NCBI RefSeq assembly: GCF_039543665.1
Contig: NZ_BAABKE010000005.1
Span: forward strand, 124,001-188,000
Direction of reading: 5' to 3'
Length of the DNA stretch: 64,000 nucleotides
Origin: Wohlfahrtiimonas larvae
GTDB taxonomy: Bacteria; Pseudomonadota; Gammaproteobacteria; Cardiobacteriales; Wohlfahrtiimonadaceae
This document shows, piece by piece, positions 52,069-61,000 of the stretch. Within the stretch, counting starts at the first letter, position 1. Each line of letters begins with the position of its first letter. Under the pieces are notes generated by a model. It was not told where the DNA came from and ran no database searches. It worked only from the letters and a program-made list of their open reading frames with translations. A program made the translations under genes and the position numbers.

Positions 52069-53175
52069 ATGAAAAAAACGGCTATTGTTTTAGCAGTATT
52101 AAGTTTGCAAATGAGTTGGGCGCATCAGCATCATAATCATTCAGAAAAATCGATATTAGCGAGCCAAGGAATTTTTGATGATCAAGATGTTCAAGATCGT
52201 ACATTGAGTGATTGGGAAGGTGATTGGCAATCCATTTATCCTTATTTAGTGAGTGGTGAGTTAGATCGTGTATTGGCGGCAAAAGCTGAGAAAGGCGATA
52301 AAACGATAGAAGAATATCGTGCGTATTATTTAAATGGCTACAAAACAGATTTAACATTAGTAAAAATTCATGGCAGCCAGATTGAATTTATCGCACCTAA
52401 TAAAGTCTCTTCATGCGAATATAAATATTCAGGTAAGAAAATTCTCAATTATGATTCAGGTAAAAAAGGTGTGCGCTATCAATTTGAATGTTTAGATGCC
52501 AACTCAACTGCACCAAAATATATTCAATTCAGTGATCACATCATTGCGCCAGAAAAAGCGGGTCATTTCCATTTATATATGGGCAATGATTCACATGATG
52601 CGCTTGCTGTACAACTGAGTAACTGGCCAACTTTTTATCCTGCAGCATTTAACCAATCAGACATTATTCATGAAATGATTGGGCATGATGCACATGGCGC
52701 ACATCAACACGGTGTTGCCAATATGAATATCAGTATTGAACACGGCAATGTTGAATTAGAGCTAGAAGGCGCTTTAGCGAATTTTATCTCTTTTGAATAT
52801 GCACCAAAAAGTGATGCGGAAATTGCAGAAGTCAAAGCAATGGCTACACAACTGAATGCCATTGATCAACTATTTGTATTACCAAAAGATGCAAATTGTG
52901 CAGTGAAAAATCTAGGCTTGGCATCAGATGTGATTGAGCCTGAATTATTAGGGCACAAAGCACATTCAGAAGAACATAAACATCATCACACAACGCACGG
53001 TAATCTTACTATGACAGCACAATGGCAATGCCAAACTCCTGCAAAACTTCAACAATTAGAAGTAAAACTATTCCCATATTTCCCACATTTAGAACATGTA
53101 GAAGTTCAGATGATTACGCCAAATGGGCAGAAATCTGCGGAATTATCTCGTAAAAATACTGTGATTCAATGGTAA
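52069..53175 (+). CDS. ZinT-DUF2796 (ZrgA) fusion, periplasmic zinc-binding protein
   Basis: After a signal peptide ending near MSWA and a His-rich start (HQHHNHSE), residues about 37-206 form a ZinT domain: QDRTLSDWEGDWQSIYPYL, EEYRAYYLNGYKTDL, YIQFSDHIIAP, and the zinc site GHFHLYMGNDSH (His166, His168, His176). Residues about 208-368 form a DUF2796 domain, the ZrgA family, beginning GAHQHGVANMNISIEHGNVE and carrying a second His-rich loop (GHKAHSEEHKHHHTTHG). ZinT captures periplasmic zinc and ZrgA belongs to a Vibrio zinc system, so a combined zinc chaperone/receptor is likely. I know of no standard annotation for this fusion. The next gene overlaps by seven bases. Confidence 0.9.
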   Translation: MKKTAIVLAVLSLQMSWAHQHHNHSEKSILASQGIFDDQDVQDRTLSDWEGDWQSIYPYLVSGELDRVLAAKAEKGDKTIEEYRAYYLNGYKTDLTLVKIHGSQIEFIAPNKVSSCEYKYSGKKILNYDSGKKGVRYQFECLDANSTAPKYIQFSDHIIAPEKAGHFHLYMGNDSHDALAVQLSNWPTFYPAAFNQSDIIHEMIGHDAHGAHQHGVANMNISIEHGNVELELEGALANFISFEYAPKSDAEIAEVKAMATQLNAIDQLFVLPKDANCAVKNLGLASDVIEPELLGHKAHSEEHKHHHTTHGNLTMTAQWQCQTPAKLQQLEVKLFPYFPHLEHVEVQMITPNGQKSAELSRKNTVIQW

Positions 53176-53894
53176 ACGAAATGGAGAGTGCAAAATCCAT
53201 TGCAATAGCGCTGAAGAAAGTTCACTTTCTTTGGCCTAAAGCAACAGAACCAACAATTGCTATGGATGAATTGAACATTTATCGAGGTGAGCAGCTCTTT
53301 ATTTCAGGGCCAAGCGGTAGCGGTAAAAGTACACTGTTGAGTTTGATTGCAGGTATTTTAGCGCCAACATCGGGTGAAATTATCATCAATGATTGCGCAA
53401 CAAATCAGCTCAGTAGCAGTGAGCGAGATATTTTTCGTGGCGATCATATTGGTTTTATTTTCCAACAGTTCAATTTGATTCCTTATTTAACTATTTTGGA
53501 AAATGTGGTGATTCCTTGTCAGTTATCGAAATTACGCACTCAAAATAGCATTAAGCATCATGGTTCAGTACTGAATGAAGCAAAAGCATTATTAACACGC
53601 TTGGATTTATCTTCTGATTTATGGCATCAAAAAGCTCATCAATTATCAGTGGGGCAACAACAGCGTGTTGCTGCTGCAAGAGCTTTAATTGGTAAACCTT
53701 CCATATTGATTGCAGATGAACCAACCTCTGCGTTGGATGCTAATCGTCGTCAAGATTTTTTGGATTTGTTATTGGATGTATGCAGAGATCACGGTACGAC
53801 ATTGTTATTTGTGAGCCATGATTTAGAAATCATGCAGAATTTTACCAAAGCAATACATCTTAATGACATTAATGATTGTGGGAAAGGTACATAA
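53169..53894 (+). CDS. LolD/MacB-type ABC ATPase of the zinc operon
   Basis: The 241-residue ATPase has Walker A GPSGSGKSTLLSLIAG, the Q-loop FIFQQFNLIPYLT, signature LSVGQQQRVAAARAL, Walker B ILIADEPTSALD and the switch His in LLFVSHD. The type resembles LolD and other ATPases paired with FtsX-like permeases. Its ATG overlaps the fusion gene stop, and its stop overlaps the permease ATG (TAATG). It corresponds in position to the ATPase of a Zrg-like zinc system. Confidence 0.92.
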   Translation: MVNEMESAKSIAIALKKVHFLWPKATEPTIAMDELNIYRGEQLFISGPSGSGKSTLLSLIAGILAPTSGEIIINDCATNQLSSSERDIFRGDHIGFIFQQFNLIPYLTILENVVIPCQLSKLRTQNSIKHHGSVLNEAKALLTRLDLSSDLWHQKAHQLSVGQQQRVAAARALIGKPSILIADEPTSALDANRRQDFLDLLLDVCRDHGTTLLFVSHDLEIMQNFTKAIHLNDINDCGKGT

Positions 53895-55165
53895 TGAAAC
53901 GATTGAATTACTTATTATCACTCTCTTGGAAAAGTTCTTGGAATCGTCGTGGTACATTGTTGTTAATCGTGTTTTCCATCGCATTATCCACAACATTATT
54001 GTTGGGCATTGAAAAAACTCGTGTGCAAGTGAGAGAAAATTTTGTGCAAGCGGTTTCTGGCACGGATTTAGTGATTGGTGCACGCGGTAGCAATGTGCAA
54101 TTGATTCTGTATGCAATTTTTCATTTGGGCGGAGCCACTAATAATATGGGCTGGCAAAGCGCAGAGCAGATTGCAAAACGTCCCGAAGTGGATTGGGTGA
54201 TTCCAATTTCACTTGGCGATACACATCAAAGTTATCCTGTGGTTGCCACCAATGAAAATATGTTTGCATATTATCGCTATCAACGAGATAAAACTTTGGC
54301 TTTTGCGAAAGGGCAGCAATTTGATGGTTTATTTGATGTTGTGATTGGCTCGGAAGTTGCTAAAAATCTTAATTATGAACTTGGACAAAAAGTTGTGTTG
54401 AGCCATGGCAACAGTACATCAGAGATTGCACAGCATGGTGATAAACCCTTTGAAATCGTAGGCATTCTAGCGCCAACGGGCACGCCTGTGGACCGCTCCT
54501 TATATATAGGATTGGAAGCGATGGAAGCCATTCACTTAAATTGGCAAAGTGGTGCGCCAATTCCAGGGCTAAACATCCCTGCGGAACAGATTACAAAATT
54601 TGATTTACAGCCGAAAAGTATCACAGCAATGTTGGTGGGTTTGAAGAAACGTAGCCATGTATTTGCCTTGCAAAAATCCATCAATGAATATCGATCAGAG
54701 CCTTTAATGGCAGTCATGCCGGGCATTGTGATGGATCAAATTTGGGCGATGATGAATTCAGCAGAAAAAGTATTATTGATTGTTTCAGCTTTGGTGACAG
54801 TTGTTGGCTTAGCAGGTTTAACCGCAACGATTTTAGCAGGATTGGGTGAACGTAGAAGAGAGTTGGCAATTCTTCGTTCTGCAGGTGCAAAGCCCACAGA
54901 TATTTTAGTTTTATTGGTTTGTGAAGGATTGATGTTATTGGTGATTGGCGTTGTATTGGGGATTATTTTATTAGTATTGATGATCATTATATTCAGCTCA
55001 ATTCTAATCAATCACTATGGTATTTTCATTACTTTATCTTGGCCAACGAGCGGTGAATGGCTTCTATTAGGGGCGATTATGTTGGCAGGTTTGCTCACAA
55101 GTATGATTCCTGCATGGCGAGCTTATCGCATGAGCTTGGCTGATGGTCTGAGTGTTTCCAAATGA
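53894..55165 (+). CDS. FtsX/MacB-type ABC permease of the zinc operon
   Basis: The 423-residue permease starts at ATG 53894 (preceded by GGAAAGG). One transmembrane helix (about 17-37) is followed by a large periplasmic domain, and three C-terminal helices (about 285-415) contain the FtsX-like ERRRELAILRSAGAKPTDIL. This topology belongs to mechanotransmission-type or lipoprotein-handling ABC systems and not to classical zinc importers such as ZnuB. How it moves zinc, if it does, is unclear. The stop overlaps the next ATG by four bases. Confidence 0.9.
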   Translation: MKRLNYLLSLSWKSSWNRRGTLLLIVFSIALSTTLLLGIEKTRVQVRENFVQAVSGTDLVIGARGSNVQLILYAIFHLGGATNNMGWQSAEQIAKRPEVDWVIPISLGDTHQSYPVVATNENMFAYYRYQRDKTLAFAKGQQFDGLFDVVIGSEVAKNLNYELGQKVVLSHGNSTSEIAQHGDKPFEIVGILAPTGTPVDRSLYIGLEAMEAIHLNWQSGAPIPGLNIPAEQITKFDLQPKSITAMLVGLKKRSHVFALQKSINEYRSEPLMAVMPGIVMDQIWAMMNSAEKVLLIVSALVTVVGLAGLTATILAGLGERRRELAILRSAGAKPTDILVLLVCEGLMLLVIGVVLGIILLVLMIIIFSSILINHYGIFITLSWPTSGEWLLLGAIMLAGLLTSMIPAWRAYRMSLADGLSVSK

Positions 55166-56346
55166 TGCAGAAACTTCAGCAACTTTTCATAACCATCATT
55201 GCCTTGATGTTGATGAATTCTTGGAGCTTGGCAGAAGATTATCCAACAATCACTTGGGATCAATTGTTAATGCAATCTTCTGTTGATTTATCACACAATG
55301 AAATATCACCAGAAGCTTTGCAAAACTATATGGATGCACAAGATCAACGATTACCTAATCAAGCTTTATCAGGAAAAAATATAGCAATTTCTGGTTTTGT
55401 GGTGCCATTGGAATGGGATCAAGCTTCCAATATCAGTGAGTTTTTATTGGTGCCTTATTATGGTGCTTGTATTCATGTGCCACCGCCACCGAAAAATCAG
55501 ATCATTCATGTAAAGTTAAAAGAAGGATTAGCTGGCATTCAAACGATGGATAATCTCACAGTATTGGGGCGATTGAATTTAGATGGTAATGTTTCTGAAT
55601 ATGGTGAATCAGATTATTTGTTAGTGGCGGATAGTATTCAATATGATGTAGAGCAGAAGAACCAAGCATTTATATGGGCAACGTTGCTTACTTTAATATG
55701 TGGGTTAACTATTTGTATTGGCTGGTTTGTGGGGATTTGTATTCAGCAAAAAAATAAATTATTGATGCGAATATTACTGAGTTTTTCAGCAGGTACGATG
55801 ATCTATTTGAGTTTGGCAGTATTGTGGATGCAGTTAAATGTTTTATCAGTGGGCTTATGGATTGGTGGTTTCGTTGCATTGCTATTGTTAAATAGAATTC
55901 TGCATACTCAAGGTAAATTAACCATCACAGCATTGGTGATTCATAATATTCCAGAGAGTTTTATTGTTTTTAGCACCGCAATGATGAATATTTGGTTGGG
56001 CTTGTTATTGGCAGTTACAGTAATTTGTCATAATTTTCCTTTGGGGTGTGGTTTGGTTTTACCTGAATCTGTGAAATCTAAAAAACAGCAATGTTATAGA
56101 ACATTATTCACAGGTATCATGCCTGCTTGCTTGGCAATATTGATGTATTTGTTTTTGCGTTCAATATTATCTATGGAATATTTGATTCATCTATCAGCTT
56201 TGGCAGGTGGAATGATGTTGTATGTTGCACTTAAAGAAATATTGCCGAAAGCAGAGCCGTCCCAATATAGGCGATCTGCTATATTGGGAATCTCTATCGC
56301 TTTCGTTGTGATGATATTATTAACCATGCTAATCGCAATTGGTTAA
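55162..56346 (+). CDS. DUF3299 domain fused to a ZIP-family-like metal transporter
   Basis: After a signal peptide, residues about 27-162 form a DUF3299 domain with the hallmark LVPYYGACIHVPPPPKNQII. From about residue 168 the protein has eight hydrophobic helices. Helix 4 carries HNIPES (261-266) and helix 5 carries CHNFPLG (289-295), which match the metal-site motifs of ZIP transporters, though the usual HNIPEG Gly and the helix-5 Glu are replaced. The short 3-4 loop lacks a His cluster. This suggests a zinc importer with a periplasmic DUF3299 head. A fusion of this kind is new to me. Confidence 0.82.
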   Translation: MMQKLQQLFITIIALMLMNSWSLAEDYPTITWDQLLMQSSVDLSHNEISPEALQNYMDAQDQRLPNQALSGKNIAISGFVVPLEWDQASNISEFLLVPYYGACIHVPPPPKNQIIHVKLKEGLAGIQTMDNLTVLGRLNLDGNVSEYGESDYLLVADSIQYDVEQKNQAFIWATLLTLICGLTICIGWFVGICIQQKNKLLMRILLSFSAGTMIYLSLAVLWMQLNVLSVGLWIGGFVALLLLNRILHTQGKLTITALVIHNIPESFIVFSTAMMNIWLGLLLAVTVICHNFPLGCGLVLPESVKSKKQQCYRTLFTGIMPACLAILMYLFLRSILSMEYLIHLSALAGGMMLYVALKEILPKAEPSQYRRSAILGISIAFVVMILLTMLIAIG

Positions 56347-56349
56347 ATA

Positions 56350-56895
56350 ATGATTTGGCTGGTACGAGTTGTTGGATTGTTATTCATAGGTTTATTTTTG
56401 GTATTAGGTTTTGGTATTCATCAAAATACACCACAGGAATATCAAAAAATTCAGTGGCACGATTTAATTTCTCAAGATCCTATTACGCCTGAAACCCTAT
56501 TTGTCAATATGAATCTGAATGCCATTTCAGACTCTGATCCTATGGCGCAAGAAATGTTACAAGATATTTTGGCTGAATGGGCAAATGCGCCTATCAATGA
56601 ACTATTGAATGATCATGCTGTCAATATTTCTGGTTATATCGTACCGTTAGATTGGGCGGAAGATCGATCATTGAATGAGTTTTTATTGGTACCATATTTT
56701 GGTGCATGCATTCATTCTCCGCCACCACCTGCAAATCAAATCATTTATGTCAAAATGGATGAACCTTTAAAAGGCGCCCGTTCCATGGAGGAAATCTCAA
56801 TTTCAGGTAAGCTTGTCATTCAAAGAAATGATGCGGCAGCAATGGGTGTTTCGGGCTATACTATATTACCGGATGAAATTAAGAGATATGAGTGA
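56350..56895 (+). CDS. Stand-alone DUF3299 protein of the zinc operon
   Basis: This 181-residue protein has an N-terminal hydrophobic segment (VVGLLFIGLFLVLGFGIH), then a DUF3299 domain with ISGYIVPLDWAEDRSLNEFL and LVPYFGACIHSPPPPANQII. It is a paralogue of the head of the preceding fusion protein. The single Cys in GACIH and nearby His may bind metal, but the function of DUF3299 is unknown. It lies 3 bases after the fusion gene and overlaps zur. Confidence 0.85.
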   Translation: MIWLVRVVGLLFIGLFLVLGFGIHQNTPQEYQKIQWHDLISQDPITPETLFVNMNLNAISDSDPMAQEMLQDILAEWANAPINELLNDHAVNISGYIVPLDWAEDRSLNEFLLVPYFGACIHSPPPPANQIIYVKMDEPLKGARSMEEISISGKLVIQRNDAAAMGVSGYTILPDEIKRYE

Positions 56896-57359
56896 TGGCA
56901 AAAGGTCAATTATCAGAAACAATGATGAAATATCTTGGAGATGCAGAAGCATTGGCCGCACAACAAGGCGTGCGCCTAACGACTTTACGTAAAATGATTT
57001 TGGCGCTATTGTTGGAAGCGAATGCACCTGTTAAAGCTTATGAGTTGATTGAAAAAATGCGCGCGCAAGGCCATAGCATTACGCCAACCACAGCATACCG
57101 AATCTTGGATTTCTTATTATCAGAAAAACTCATCCATAAAATTCATACGTTGAATGCTTATATTTCTTGTACTGTGGATCATCAACATGAGCATAACTCA
57201 TTGATGGTGATCTGTTCTCAGTGCCAAAAAGCTGAAGAAATAGATGATGAAGTTTTAACTGATACCATTTGCGATAAATTGGGCGATATGGGGATGTCAT
57301 TGCAGGATCACTGTATTGAAATTCAGGGGATTTGTAAGGATTGTAATCATGATAAATGA
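56895..57359 (+). CDS. zur: Zinc uptake regulator Zur (Fur family)
   Basis: Zur represses zinc-uptake genes when zinc is sufficient. The 154-residue protein has the winged-helix region with GVRLTTLRKMILALLLEA and ITPTTAYRILDFLLSEKLIHK, then the dimerisation domain with the zinc cysteine pairs VICSQCQK and ICKDCNHD. LDFLL with HKIHTLNAYISC is a Zur-type signature, setting it apart from Fur. ATG 56895 overlaps the previous stop (TGATG); GTG 56892 is an alternative. Being last in the operon it would give feedback on the genes it is encoded with. Confidence 0.92.
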   Translation: MAKGQLSETMMKYLGDAEALAAQQGVRLTTLRKMILALLLEANAPVKAYELIEKMRAQGHSITPTTAYRILDFLLSEKLIHKIHTLNAYISCTVDHQHEHNSLMVICSQCQKAEEIDDEVLTDTICDKLGDMGMSLQDHCIEIQGICKDCNHDK

Positions 57360-57883
57360 AGTTCTAAAATGTGTAGTGCATATTTAGTCTCATAGATCGC
57401 TAAAAATAGTTATTTTTTAGGGTGTTGAGGTTCCATAATTAAAATTATACCTAAATCTCTGTGATTAACTATCTTAACATATATTTATATGATGTTTTAT
57501 GCCCAATATATTACGTTAGAAAATTAGAAACTTTTATGATTATGTAGAAATTCTACTAATAAATTTTATAAAAAATAGAATTAAACATCTTTTTATTGTT
57601 AAGAAATGAAAATTTTTATAATGATTTCTTATTAAAGTTTTAGTTTGAAAGCTAATAAAACTCATGCTTATAAACATATTTGTTAGTTAAATGTAGAAAA
57701 GTAATTTTTATGTAAAAGTTTATTTATTTTTTTAATTATTGAAAATAAAATTTACCTTTGTTACAATTATTTGGTCAAATTTACTACAGATCATTTTAAA
57801 TGTATAAATTATGGCCTACTTCATTAATTTATGAAGAACAATGTTTAATTAGTTTATATAACTGTATATCAAAGGAAAGTTTT
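57360..57883. other. Very AT-rich leader upstream of the fimbrial operon
   Basis: This 524-base stretch has no credible gene. By eye it is one of the most AT-rich parts of the window. A weak hairpin near 57400-57420 might end the zinc operon, and the last 150 bases hold a promoter-like pair. The pilin ribosome-binding site AAAGGAAAG is at 57871-57879. Such AT-rich leaders of fimbrial genes are often silenced by H-NS-like proteins; that is an inference. Confidence 0.55.
57739..57767 (+). promoter_or_regulatory. Candidate promoter of the fimbrial operon
   Basis: TTGAAA (57739-57744) and TACAAT (57762-57767) are exactly 17 bases apart. The transcript would carry a leader of about 110 bases before the pilin ATG. 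AT richness raises the chance of a false match. Confidence 0.45.
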
Positions 57884-58414
57884 ATGAAAAAGGCAGTATT
57901 AGGTTTAGCATTAGTTTTATCTTTCGGTTCAGCAGCAATGGCACAATCAAAAGGTGACATTAGATTTACAGGTGAAGTTTTGAAAGCTGCATGTACAGTT
58001 GCGCCTGTATCTGATGTGAGATTGGGTTCTGTATCAACTAAAACTTTGAGTGAAGCAGGTAAGACATCTCGTTGGGAAAAATCAAGTATCGAATTCTATG
58101 ATTGTGATACAACTACAGGTGAAGATGATGGTGATGCACTTTCAGCCGTTGATCTTTCTATTTTGCCAGGTACTGCACATTCAGGTAGCTCTGAGTTATG
58201 GAACAATATTGCAGGTACTCCAGCTGCTAATGTTGGTTTAGAATTAAGAATAGCGAATGAAAATGTTAAGCCTGAAGGTGCTAACTTGACTGATTTGCCG
58301 ATTACAAAAGCAGGTACTTTGTCTGTACCAATTCAAGCACGTATGAAGGCAACAGAGAAAGCAGGCGAAGGTGATTTTGAAGCTACAGTATCATTTGAAG
58401 CGACATACAAATAA
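57884..58414 (+). CDS. Major fimbrial subunit (chaperone-usher pilin)
   Basis: From ATG 57884, preceded by AAAGGAAAG, the 176-residue pilin has a signal peptide ending near AMAQ. The mature part has the pilin disulfide pair (Cys in KAACTVAP and in EFYDCDT), the opening GDIRFTGEVL strand that serves as the donor region, and the C-terminal beta strand ATVSFEATYK ending in Tyr-Lys. It is the first gene of the operon and a hairpin follows it, the usual layout for the most abundant subunit. Confidence 0.92.
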   Translation: MKKAVLGLALVLSFGSAAMAQSKGDIRFTGEVLKAACTVAPVSDVRLGSVSTKTLSEAGKTSRWEKSSIEFYDCDTTTGEDDGDALSAVDLSILPGTAHSGSSELWNNIAGTPAANVGLELRIANENVKPEGANLTDLPITKAGTLSVPIQARMKATEKAGEGDFEATVSFEATYK

Positions 58415-58438
58415 CCTAATTTATAGGTAACCTAGGTT

Positions 58439-58468
58439 GGAACACTTTGTTGATTAGCAAAGTGTTTC
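58439..58468 (+). terminator. Hairpin between pilin and usher genes
   Basis: An 11-bp stem (one wobble) encloses an 8-base loop, with no long T-run after it. It may stabilise the pilin message or partly stop transcription so that pilin exceeds usher. Confidence 0.55.
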
Positions 58469-58508
58469 AATCATAAAATTTTAACGAAAAATAAAGGTTA
58501 TTGGGTTT

Positions 58509-60995
58509 GTGGCTGTGGATAAATTATTATATAAAAAAGTATTAGTCGTAGCATTGGGAGGAGTATTATCAAGTGCGGTAGCAAGTACCTATACTTTTGA
58601 TAGTGCCTTGTTAGAATCTTTGGGGATGGATTCTGTCGATTTAACTGCTTTTTCAGGGGAGAATGAGCAATTTTCAGGGGAGTATTTAGTTACTTTTAAT
58701 ATTAATAATACGACTGTTGATTATTCTAAAACAGTATTTTTTTACATGCAAGATGATCAGAATATTTTATGTGTAACAAAGGAACTAGCCTCTGAATTAC
58801 CTTTGAAAGATGAAGCCTTAACATTATTGTATAAAACAGAAGCGCATGAGACAGATGTAGGGTTATGCTATTCTTTGGAATCTTTAGATTCAGCTGTTGC
58901 TATTGATTTTGATTCGAGTGCACAGATTGTCAATATCACAATGCCTCAAATGTTTTTAGAAAATTATGATTCATCTTGGTTGATGCCAAGAAACAGAGAT
59001 TATGGTATCGCTGGGATCATCATGGATTATAGTTTGTTGGGAACATTTTCTCGTTCCAAAAATGGTGGTAAAACTCAATCATTTGATGCTCTACGCAGTT
59101 ATGGTGTTGTGGGCTTTAACATTGATCGTTTAAGATTTAGAGCCAAATATGAGTATGACTCAAAGGGAAAAAAGAAGATAGAATGGGATGAGCGTTATGT
59201 TTTTATGGATGTCGCATCTCTTAATGCTAAATTATATGCGGGCGAATTATATTCACGCAGTAACGTTTTTGATAGCGTTAGATTCAAAGGGGTGAGTTTA
59301 TTCAGTGATGAAAGTATGATGCCTTCGTATCTACAAGGTTACTCACCACAAATCACAGGTACAGTATCAAGTAATGCTATTGTGACGATTAAACAAAATG
59401 GTTCTATTATTAGAAGTGAGCAAGTCACGCCGGGTCCTTTTGCTATTTCAGATTTGCCATCATACATTACTGGGACAGTGGATGTTGAAATTGAAGAAAA
59501 TAATGGGCAAAAGTATACTTATCAAGTAGATATTGCACGTGTTCCATTTTTAACACGTAAAAATGATATTCGTTATAACGTAAATATTGGTAAGTTATCA
59601 CCCAAATATCGAAAAGAGGTGAATAGTAATTTTGTTTCATTTGATACCTCGTACGGTTTAACTAATAATGTTTCTGTTTATGGTGGCGCAATTTTGACAT
59701 CAAATAGTGAATATAAGTCATACAACTTAGGTGTGGGTATGAACTTGGAGCAATTTGGTGCAGTATCATTTGATGTAACTAGCTCTGAAACTGCTTTGCC
59801 TAGCCATAAAACTTTAAAAGGACACAGCTATAGAGTTAACTATGCTAAGCGTTTTTCTTCTTCATTAATGTTAAATCTAGCAGGTTATCGTTTCTCTAGC
59901 CGAGATTTTAGATCACTCAATAACTATATTGATATGAAATCTAATAGCCGAAATACTTCTCTAGAAAAAAATCGATTCACATTGAGTATGACTCAGTCAT
60001 TTCCATCAATTGCCACGAGCGTGACAGCATCTATCACAAAGGGCAGTTATTGGAACCAAAAAAATATGTCTAGTTATAATATTTCTGCTAACAAAATAGT
60101 CAAAGATGGATGGTTTGAAAATACGAACATTAATTTGTCTTTTTCTAGGCACAGTACTCAAAATGGTAAAAATAATAATCAAGTAGGGTTATATGTAAAT
60201 ATTCCGCTTGAGAAATATGATGGCACCGTGACGTATTCTTCTCAATTCTCTAATCCAGATCGTTCACTCAGTAATCAGGCAACATACTCAACATATTTAT
60301 GGGATGGTCGTGCATCAATTACAGCAGAAAATAGAAAGAATAAAGGTGAATCATCTGAAAATAGATTCAGTACATCATATAACCTTGAAACATCTAGAGG
60401 TACATTAAGAACTAGTACTGATTATACTTCTGATTATCAAAGTGCAACTGTTGGGTTTGATGGTTCTATCACCTTAACACAACACGGTATTGCGACGCAT
60501 CCAAAAGTCTATGATGATGGGTCGAGATTGCTTATTGATACAGGTGTATCAGGTGTGAGAATAAGATCCTCAACAGCATCTTCAAACCTGTTTGGTATGA
60601 TTGGTATCAGTAATATTCCAAACTATTATGAGTCATCTTATTCTATTGATAATGATAATTTGCCAGATAATGTTGAGATTGAAAACAGTGTGGTGAAAAG
60701 CGCATCCACAGACGGTGCAATTTTGTATAAGGCAACAGGAGCGGTCAGTGGTGAAAAATCAATTTCAACTATCACATTAGACGATGGTAGCTATCCTCCT
60801 TTTGGCGCGGTTGTTTATAGGGAAAATGGCCATGATCGTGAAGTGGGTATGATTGCTGAAAATGGTTTGACCTATCTATCTGGTTTAAATAGTACATCTA
60901 AATTTATTGTGAAGTGGTCAGATCAAGAGTGCTCACTCAAAATAGATTCATTAGATACAGAATCTCTTAGAAATTTACAATGTCGTATGGAGTAA
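58509..60995 (+). CDS. Fimbrial outer-membrane usher
   Basis: The usher forms the outer-membrane pore through which pilins are assembled. The 828-residue protein has a signal peptide (VLVVALGGVLSSAVAS), an N-terminal chaperone-binding domain (LTAFSGENEQFSGEYLVTFN), the beta-barrel and plug (SYSPQITGTVSSNAIV from about 278), and a C-terminal domain with a Cys pair (QECSLKI to NLQCRME). The start is a GTG with AAAGG 11 bases upstream; the weak initiation fits the low amount of usher needed. Confidence 0.93.
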   Translation: MAVDKLLYKKVLVVALGGVLSSAVASTYTFDSALLESLGMDSVDLTAFSGENEQFSGEYLVTFNINNTTVDYSKTVFFYMQDDQNILCVTKELASELPLKDEALTLLYKTEAHETDVGLCYSLESLDSAVAIDFDSSAQIVNITMPQMFLENYDSSWLMPRNRDYGIAGIIMDYSLLGTFSRSKNGGKTQSFDALRSYGVVGFNIDRLRFRAKYEYDSKGKKKIEWDERYVFMDVASLNAKLYAGELYSRSNVFDSVRFKGVSLFSDESMMPSYLQGYSPQITGTVSSNAIVTIKQNGSIIRSEQVTPGPFAISDLPSYITGTVDVEIEENNGQKYTYQVDIARVPFLTRKNDIRYNVNIGKLSPKYRKEVNSNFVSFDTSYGLTNNVSVYGGAILTSNSEYKSYNLGVGMNLEQFGAVSFDVTSSETALPSHKTLKGHSYRVNYAKRFSSSLMLNLAGYRFSSRDFRSLNNYIDMKSNSRNTSLEKNRFTLSMTQSFPSIATSVTASITKGSYWNQKNMSSYNISANKIVKDGWFENTNINLSFSRHSTQNGKNNNQVGLYVNIPLEKYDGTVTYSSQFSNPDRSLSNQATYSTYLWDGRASITAENRKNKGESSENRFSTSYNLETSRGTLRTSTDYTSDYQSATVGFDGSITLTQHGIATHPKVYDDGSRLLIDTGVSGVRIRSSTASSNLFGMIGISNIPNYYESSYSIDNDNLPDNVEIENSVVKSASTDGAILYKATGAVSGEKSISTITLDDGSYPPFGAVVYRENGHDREVGMIAENGLTYLSGLNSTSKFIVKWSDQECSLKIDSLDTESLRNLQCRME

Positions 60996-61000
60996 AAAAT

